DNA of 10,637 bases from the NCBI RefSeq assembly GCF_039594555.1, contig NZ_JBCNNF010000243.1, positions 1 to 10,637 on the forward strand, given 5' to 3'. Positions 6,453-10,637 of the stretch are shown here, piece after piece (position 1 is the stretch's first letter; each line of letters opens with the position of its first letter). Position numbers and translations under genes: made by a program. Origin of the DNA: Inquilinus sp039594555 (GTDB lineage Bacteria > Pseudomonadota > Alphaproteobacteria > DSM-16000 > Inquilinaceae). The notes beneath the pieces were generated by a model that was not told the DNA's origin, did not search any database, and saw nothing but the letters and a program-made list of their open reading frames with translations.

Positions 6453-6731
6453 TTACTTCCTCTTCGCCTTCTTGTCCGCCGCGTGACCGTAGTAGGTCCG
6501 CGTCGGCGAGAACTCGCCGAACTTGTGGCCGACCATGTTCTCGTTGACGACAACCGGCAGGAACTTCTGCCCGTTGTAGACACCGAAGGTCAGGCCGACG
6601 AACTGCGGCAGGATGGTCGAGCGACGCGACCAGATCTTGATGATCTCGTTCCGGCCCGACGCGCGCGACTTGTCCGCCTTCTTGAGCAGATAGCCGTCGA
6701 CGAACGGGCCCTTCCAAACGGAGCGTGCCAC
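6453..6731 (-). CDS. rpsS: 30S ribosomal protein S19 (GTG start)
   Basis: S19 forms a complex with S13 in the small-subunit head and contacts the A-site tRNA. The 92-residue product is of standard length: MARSVWKGPFVDGYLLKKAD, WSRRSTILPQFVGLTFGVYN (34-53) and the signature MVGHKFGEFSPTRTYYGHAA (66-85). The start codon is GTG (6731-6729), the only non-ATG start among the genes whose starts are visible here. It is well supported: GCA-CGC-TCC follows, giving the usual ARS, and AGGGAG lies seven bases before it. Confidence 0.97.
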   Translation of the reverse strand: MARSVWKGPFVDGYLLKKADKSRASGRNEIIKIWSRRSTILPQFVGLTFGVYNGQKFLPVVVNENMVGHKFGEFSPTRTYYGHAADKKAKRK

Positions 6732-6743
6732 CGTCGCTCTCCC

Positions 6744-7568
6744 TTACTTCTTGCGACGGCGGATAATGAGCTTATCCGTCGCCTTGTTGCTGCGGGTCTT
6801 GCGGCCCTTGGTCGGCTTGCCCCACGGGGTGACCGGATGACGGCCGCCCGAGGTCCGGCCTTCACCACCACCATGCGGGTGGTCGACCGGGTTCATGGCG
6901 ACGCCGCGGGTCACCGGCTTCTTGCCGAGCCAGCGGTTGCGGCCGGCCTTGCCGATCGAGACGTTCGACTGGTCCGGGTTCGACACCGCGCCGACCGTGG
7001 CGAAGCACTCGCCGCGCACGACGCGCAGCTCGCCCGACGCCAGCTTCAGCTGGGCATAGCCCATGTCGCGGCCGACGAGCTGGGCGTAGGTGCCGGCGGA
7101 ACGGGCCAGCTGGCCGCCCTTGCCCGCCTTCAGCTCGACATTGTGGACGATCGTGCCGACCGGCATGCTGCGCAGCGGCATGGCGTTGCCCGGCTTGATG
7201 TCCACCTTCTCGCCGGAGACGATCTTGTCGCCCGCAGCCAGGCGCTGCGGCGCCAGGATGTAGGCCTGCTCGCCGTCCTCGTAGGTGACCAGCGCGATGA
7301 AGGCGGTCCGGTTCGGATCGTACTCCAGGCGCTCCACGGTCCCGACCACGCCGAGCTTGCGGCGCTTAAAGTCGATGATCCGGTAGGTGCGCTTGTGCCC
7401 GCCGCCCTGGTGGTAGGCGGTGATCCGGCCGGTGTTGTTGCGACCGCCCTTCTTGGTCAGGCCTTCGGTCAGGGTCTTGACCGGCTTGCCCTTCCAGAGG
7501 TCGGAGCGATCCACCTGGACCAGCTGGCGCAGGCCCGGGGTGATGGGATTGAAGGTCTTCAAGGCCAT
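6744..7568 (-). CDS. rplB: 50S ribosomal protein L2
   Basis: L2 is a highly conserved 23S rRNA-binding protein required for subunit association and peptidyl transferase activity. The 274-residue product shows MALKTFNPITPGLRQLVQVD, the RNA-binding OB and SH3-like domains with AYHQGGGHKRTYRIIDFKR (51-69), and the C-terminal signature NPVDHPHGGGEGRTSGGRHP (226-245). H230 matches the histidine (H229 in E. coli) tied to catalysis. The ribosome binding site is weak, a run of Gs about nine bases before the ATG. Because the rplW stop lies only four bases upstream, initiation probably depends on coupling. Confidence 0.98.
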   Translation of the reverse strand: MALKTFNPITPGLRQLVQVDRSDLWKGKPVKTLTEGLTKKGGRNNTGRITAYHQGGGHKRTYRIIDFKRRKLGVVGTVERLEYDPNRTAFIALVTYEDGEQAYILAPQRLAAGDKIVSGEKVDIKPGNAMPLRSMPVGTIVHNVELKAGKGGQLARSAGTYAQLVGRDMGYAQLKLASGELRVVRGECFATVGAVSNPDQSNVSIGKAGRNRWLGKKPVTRGVAMNPVDHPHGGGEGRTSGGRHPVTPWGKPTKGRKTRSNKATDKLIIRRRKK

Positions 7569-7572
7569 CGGA

Positions 7573-7899
7573 TCAAACCCCCGTGGTCACGTCGATCTGC
7601 TGCCCTTCGGCGAGCGTCACGACGGCCTTCTTCACGTCCGAGCGCTTGCCCGGGAGGCCCCGGAAGCGCTTGGTCTTGCCCTTGGCGATCAGGGTGTTCA
7701 CCGCGGTGACCTTGACGCCGAACACGCCCTCGACCGCGCTGCGGATCTCGGGCTTGGTGGCGTCGAGCGGCACCTTGAACACGACCTGGTTGTGGCCGGC
7801 GGCGAGCGTCGCCTTCTCGGTGATCACCGGCGCGCGGATGATGTCGTACATCCGCGGGGTGACGGCCGTGTCGGCCTTCTTCTTGCGGGAGCGGATCAT
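7573..7899 (-). CDS. rplW: 50S ribosomal protein L23
   Basis: L23 sits at the exit of the peptide tunnel and is the main dock for trigger factor and SRP. The 108-residue product has the core MYDIIRAPVITEKATLAAGH (17-36), EIRSAVEGVFGVKVTAVNTL (51-70) and GKTKRFRGLPGKRSDVKKA (73-91), which fits the family. From the ATG at 7899 it carries a 16-residue basic N-terminal extension. That start overlaps the rplD stop as ATGA, with GAGG ten bases upstream. An internal ATG at 7851 would give the short form but has no good ribosome binding site, so the longer form is preferred with moderate certainty. Confidence 0.93.
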   Translation of the reverse strand: MIRSRKKKADTAVTPRMYDIIRAPVITEKATLAAGHNQVVFKVPLDATKPEIRSAVEGVFGVKVTAVNTLIAKGKTKRFRGLPGKRSDVKKAVVTLAEGQQIDVTTGV

Positions 7900-8516
7900 T
7901 TCAGGCGAGCCTCGAGCTGCTCGACCGCCTGGCGCGACAGCACGAGGGTGTCACGGCGCAGGATGTCGTAGACGTTGGCGCCCTGGCTGGGCAGCACGTC
8001 GATGAACGGCAGGTTCCGGGCGGCGAGCGCGAAGTTGGTGTCGATCTGCTCGCCGGCCAGGATCAGCGCGGAGTCGAGACCCAGCGCGGTCAGCTTGGCG
8101 GCGAGGCCCTTGGTCTTGTGGCTGTCGGCCACGACCGCGTCGACCACGACCAGCTTGCCTTCGGCCGCCTTGGAGGACAGCGCGTGGCGCAGGGCCAGCT
8201 TGCGGACCTTCTTCGGCAGGTCATGCGCATGGCTGCGAACGACCGGCCCGAAAATCCGGGCGCCGCCGCGGAACTGCGGCGACCGCATCGAGCCCTGGCG
8301 GGCGTGACCCGTGCCCTTCTGCTTGTAGGGCTTCTTGGTCGTGCCGCTGATCTCGCTGATGCCCTTGGTCTTGTGGTTGCCGGAGCGGCGCTTGGCCAGC
8401 TGCCAGTTCACCATGCGGAAGAGCAGATCGGTGCGGACCTCGAGACCGAACACGGAATCGTCGAGGTCGATCTCACCGGCGGCGGTGTTGTCGAACGTCT
8501 TGACGGCGATCTTCAT
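7896..8516 (-). CDS. rplD: 50S ribosomal protein L4
   Basis: L4 is an early assembly protein whose extended loop reaches the exit tunnel beside L22. In E. coli free L4 also represses the S10 operon by transcription attenuation and by blocking translation; that role is known from gammaproteobacteria and is only a possibility here. The 206-residue product shows a long basic loop at about 45-95 (SGTTKKPYKQKGTGHARQGS, then RSPQFRGGARIFGP) between globular parts, and ends DTLVLSRQAVEQLEARLK. AGGAGG is eight bases before the ATG. It lies three bases after rplC and overlaps rplW by four. Confidence 0.98.
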   Translation of the reverse strand: MKIAVKTFDNTAAGEIDLDDSVFGLEVRTDLLFRMVNWQLAKRRSGNHKTKGISEISGTTKKPYKQKGTGHARQGSMRSPQFRGGARIFGPVVRSHAHDLPKKVRKLALRHALSSKAAEGKLVVVDAVVADSHKTKGLAAKLTALGLDSALILAGEQIDTNFALAARNLPFIDVLPSQGANVYDILRRDTLVLSRQAVEQLEARLK

Positions 8517-8519
8517 CGC

Positions 8520-9278
8520 TTAACCCTCCTGGCCGGCGGTGTCGGCCGCGGGCGCGTCGGCAGCCGGAGCCTCGGCAGCAGGCGCCTCGGTCGCCGCAGC
8601 GGCAGCCTTGCGGACCGCGCCCGGGAACGGGACGTCCTTCGGCGCCGGCCGCTTGGCCGCGTCGCGGATCAGCACCCAGCCGCCCTCGGCGCCCGGGACC
8701 GCACCCTTGACCATGATCAGGCCGCGCTCGACATCGGTGGTGACGACGGTGAGGTTCTGCACCGTCACCCGCTCATCACCGAGATGGCCGGCCATCTTCT
8801 TGTTCTTGAACACCTTGCCGGGGTCCTGCCGCTGGCCGGTCGAACCATGCGACCGGTGCGAGACGGACACGCCGTGCGAGGCGCGCAGGCCGCCGAAGTT
8901 CCAGCGCTTCATGACGCCGGCATAGCCCTTGCCGATCGAAGTGCCGGTGACGTCGACGATCTGGCCGGCCAGGAAATGGTCGGCGGTCAGCTCGTCACCG
9001 ACGGCCAGCAGCGCATCGCTGCTGACGCGGAACTCGACCAGCTTCTTCTTCGGCTCGACCTGGGCCTTGGCGTAGTGGCCGCGAACCGCCTTGGAGACGT
9101 TCTTGACCTTGGCCTTGCCGGCACCGAGCTGCACCGCGGTGTAGCCGTCGGTCTCCTCGGTCTTCACCGCGACGACCTGGACGCCGTCGAGCTTCAGGAC
9201 CGTGACCGGGACGTGCTGGCCCTCGGCGTCGAAAATTCGTGTCATGCCCAGCTTCTGGGCGATCAATCCGGAGCGCAT
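8520..9278 (-). CDS. rplC: 50S ribosomal protein L3
   Basis: L3 is one of the two assembly initiators of the large subunit and reaches the peptidyl transferase centre with its central loop. The product is 252 residues from the ATG at 9278, beginning MRSGLIAQKLGMTRIF. The loop region SHRSHGSTGQRQDPGKVFKN (140-159) includes Q149, matching the glutamine methylated by PrmB in E. coli, followed by KMAGHLGDERVTVQNL. The core ends near residue 218; the remaining ~32 residues are an Ala/Pro/Glu tail with repeated EAPAA/DAPAA units. An open frame 11 codons upstream is ignored because GAGG stands eight bases before 9278. Confidence 0.97.
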   Translation of the reverse strand: MRSGLIAQKLGMTRIFDAEGQHVPVTVLKLDGVQVVAVKTEETDGYTAVQLGAGKAKVKNVSKAVRGHYAKAQVEPKKKLVEFRVSSDALLAVGDELTADHFLAGQIVDVTGTSIGKGYAGVMKRWNFGGLRASHGVSVSHRSHGSTGQRQDPGKVFKNKKMAGHLGDERVTVQNLTVVTTDVERGLIMVKGAVPGAEGGWVLIRDAAKRPAPKDVPFPGAVRKAAAAATEAPAAEAPAADAPAADTAGQEG

Positions 9279-9288
9279 CGTCACCGCC

Positions 9289-9597
<309 letters not shown>

Positions 9598-9670
9598 CGT
9601 TCTGTATCCGAGTGTTCTTGCCGAGAGGTGGAAAACCGGCTCATTCCGGCCCCCACATCGCGAACAGTCC

Positions 9671-9710
9671 AAAAAAAAACTCACCCAAGCCGCGAGGGGG
9701 CTCGGGTGAG
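9671..9710 (-). terminator. Rho-independent terminator-like hairpin upstream of rpsJ
   Basis: Bases 9680-9690 and 9700-9710 form an 11-pair stem, with one G-U wobble in the minus-strand RNA and a nine-base loop, followed directly by nine Ts (9679-9671). This is a textbook intrinsic terminator for minus-strand transcription. It lies 226 bases after the tuf stop and 73 bases before the rpsJ start. Two roles fit: the end of the tuf transcript, or an attenuator in the S10 leader, because a candidate promoter lies immediately upstream. The structure is seen directly; the role is inference. Confidence 0.85.
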
Positions 9711-9716
9711 GCGCGT

Positions 9717-9745
9717 TTCATAACCGAACCCGATCCCGATGTCAC
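9717..9745 (-). promoter_or_regulatory. Candidate sigma-70 promoter for the S10 block
   Basis: On the minus strand, GTGACA (9745-9740; five of six bases match TTGACA) is followed after 17 bases by TATGAA (9722-9717; four of six match TATAAT). Spacing is optimal. The expected start point falls near 9710, which is the first base of the terminator-like hairpin. No better -35/-10 pair was seen by eye between tuf and rpsJ. The spacer holds a tandem CCCGAT repeat (9729-9740, plus strand). Promoter function is inferred from consensus alone. Confidence 0.45.
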
Positions 9746-9767
9746 CCCCGGAATCCCCGGTTGTGAC
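9741..9767. repeat. Symmetric interrupted palindrome overlapping the -35 box
   Basis: The 27 bases read GTCAC-N2-CCGG-N5-CCGG-N2-GTGAC, and both pairs of arms are centred on the same base, 9754. The left outer arm coincides with five bases of the candidate -35 element. Such a site could be an operator bound by a dimeric regulator, or could fold as an RNA hairpin in transcripts reading through from tuf. No known operator consensus was recognised, and in GC-rich DNA some such symmetry arises by chance. Confidence 0.4.
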
Positions 9768-9890
9768 GATTTCGTGATCGGGCCCGCCATGCGCGAAGCT
9801 CAAGGCTCAGCACCTCTCGCTTCTCTCATCCCGGGCCGCCCTTTCCGCTCCGCCTTTCGGCGGGCGACGGAGGTACGGTCCTTGGTCCTT

Positions 9891-9922
9891 CACAGGCCGG
9901 GAGCCGAAGCCCCCGGCCCGTG
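9891..9922 (-). other. UUCG-capped hairpin in the tuf 3' untranslated region
   Basis: On the minus-strand RNA, 9922-9912 pairs with 9901-9891 (11 pairs, one G-U), continuing through a G-U and two G-C pairs (9911-9909 with 9904-9902) to a C(UUCG)G tetraloop, for 14 pairs in all. It begins 14 bases after the tuf stop codon. There is no T run after it, so it is not a standard intrinsic terminator. A role in protecting the tuf mRNA 3' end, in processing, or with Rho is possible. Confidence 0.65.
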
Positions 9923-9936
9923 ATCCTGCATCACCC

Positions 9937-10637
<701 letters not shown>

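Larger units (their letters stand above)
9598..9936. other. tuf-rpsJ intergenic region (339 bases)
   Basis: This is the only gene-free stretch above 300 bases. In transcription order it holds a UUCG-capped hairpin just after tuf (9922-9891), a seven-base tandem repeat GGTCCTT (9877-9890 on the plus strand), a small five-pair hairpin with a GAAA loop on the minus strand (9863-9850), a symmetric interrupted palindrome (9741-9767), a candidate promoter (9745-9717), and a hairpin with nine Ts (9710-9671). The last ~70 bases before rpsJ hold only weak secondary structure (CCGG...CCGG around 9633-9648). I see no convincing small gene or RNA family match here. Confidence 0.8.

Noticed and set aside
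6156..7709. A 517-codon open frame on the plus strand, opposite rplV, rpsS, rplB and rplW
   Set aside because: It is antisense to four well-identified ribosomal genes. Long antisense frames are expected where third positions are strongly G/C, and the translation is low-complexity (Arg, Leu, Ala, Asp) without any recognisable domain.
9641..9658. A five-codon leader peptide (Met-Trp-Gly-Pro-Glu) between the terminator-like hairpin and rpsJ
   Set aside because: It has no clear ribosome binding site, no run of regulatory codons, and lies after the hairpin, so it could not control it in the classical way.
9598..9684. N-terminal extension of S10 by 29 codons starting at a GTG at 9684
   Set aside because: The start would lie inside the terminator hairpin, has no ribosome binding site, and S10 homologues begin at the MDSQNIRIRLKAF methionine.
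9741..9767. The GTGAC arms as a CRP/FNR-type site
   Set aside because: CRP and FNR sites have TGTGA...TCACA or TTGAT...ATCAA pointing inward with short spacing; here the half-sites point outward and are 17 bases apart.

Overview
The window is a stretch of the str-S10-spc ribosomal protein gene cluster of a GC-rich bacterium. Every gene is on the minus strand, so transcription runs from the right end to the left. The order is tuf (3' part), a 339-base gap, then rpsJ-rplC-rplD-rplW-rplB-rpsS-rplV-rpsC-rplP-rpmC-rpsQ (S10 block), rplN-rplX-rplE-rpsN-rpsH-rplF-rplR-rpsE-rpmD-rplO (spc block), and the first 20 codons of secY. The strong third-position G/C bias, the zinc-free 101-residue S14, the absence of genes between rplO and secY, and the SecY N-terminus suggest an alphaproteobacterium, perhaps near the Rhodospirillales/Azospirillaceae. 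That placement is inference from memory of the families.

Layout by region. 9937-10637: C-terminal ~60% of EF-Tu, starting beyond the window. 9598-9936: the only long gene-free region. It holds a UUCG-capped hairpin just after tuf, a symmetric interrupted palindrome, a plausible sigma-70-type promoter for the S10 block, and a hairpin plus nine-T run in the orientation of a Rho-independent terminator. 144-9597: twenty-one ribosomal protein genes packed with gaps of 2-26 bases or overlaps of 1-8 bases, nearly all with clear Shine-Dalgarno sequences. 62-143: a short rplO-secY spacer holding a second GC-rich hairpin followed by Ts. 1-61: start of secY.

The genes form one functional unit. They supply 21 proteins of both ribosomal subunits, the elongation factor that delivers aminoacyl-tRNA, and the core of the Sec translocon. 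The tight packing and overlaps imply co-transcription and translational coupling. Gene content and order are canonical, and I see no mobile element, CRISPR array, RNA gene, pseudogene or novel protein system. The points worth a second look are non-coding: the promoter that appears to fire straight into a terminator-like hairpin ahead of rpsJ, the palindrome over its -35 box, and the terminator-like hairpin between rplO and secY. Minor protein-level oddities are low-complexity C-terminal tails on L3, L15, S3 and S17.
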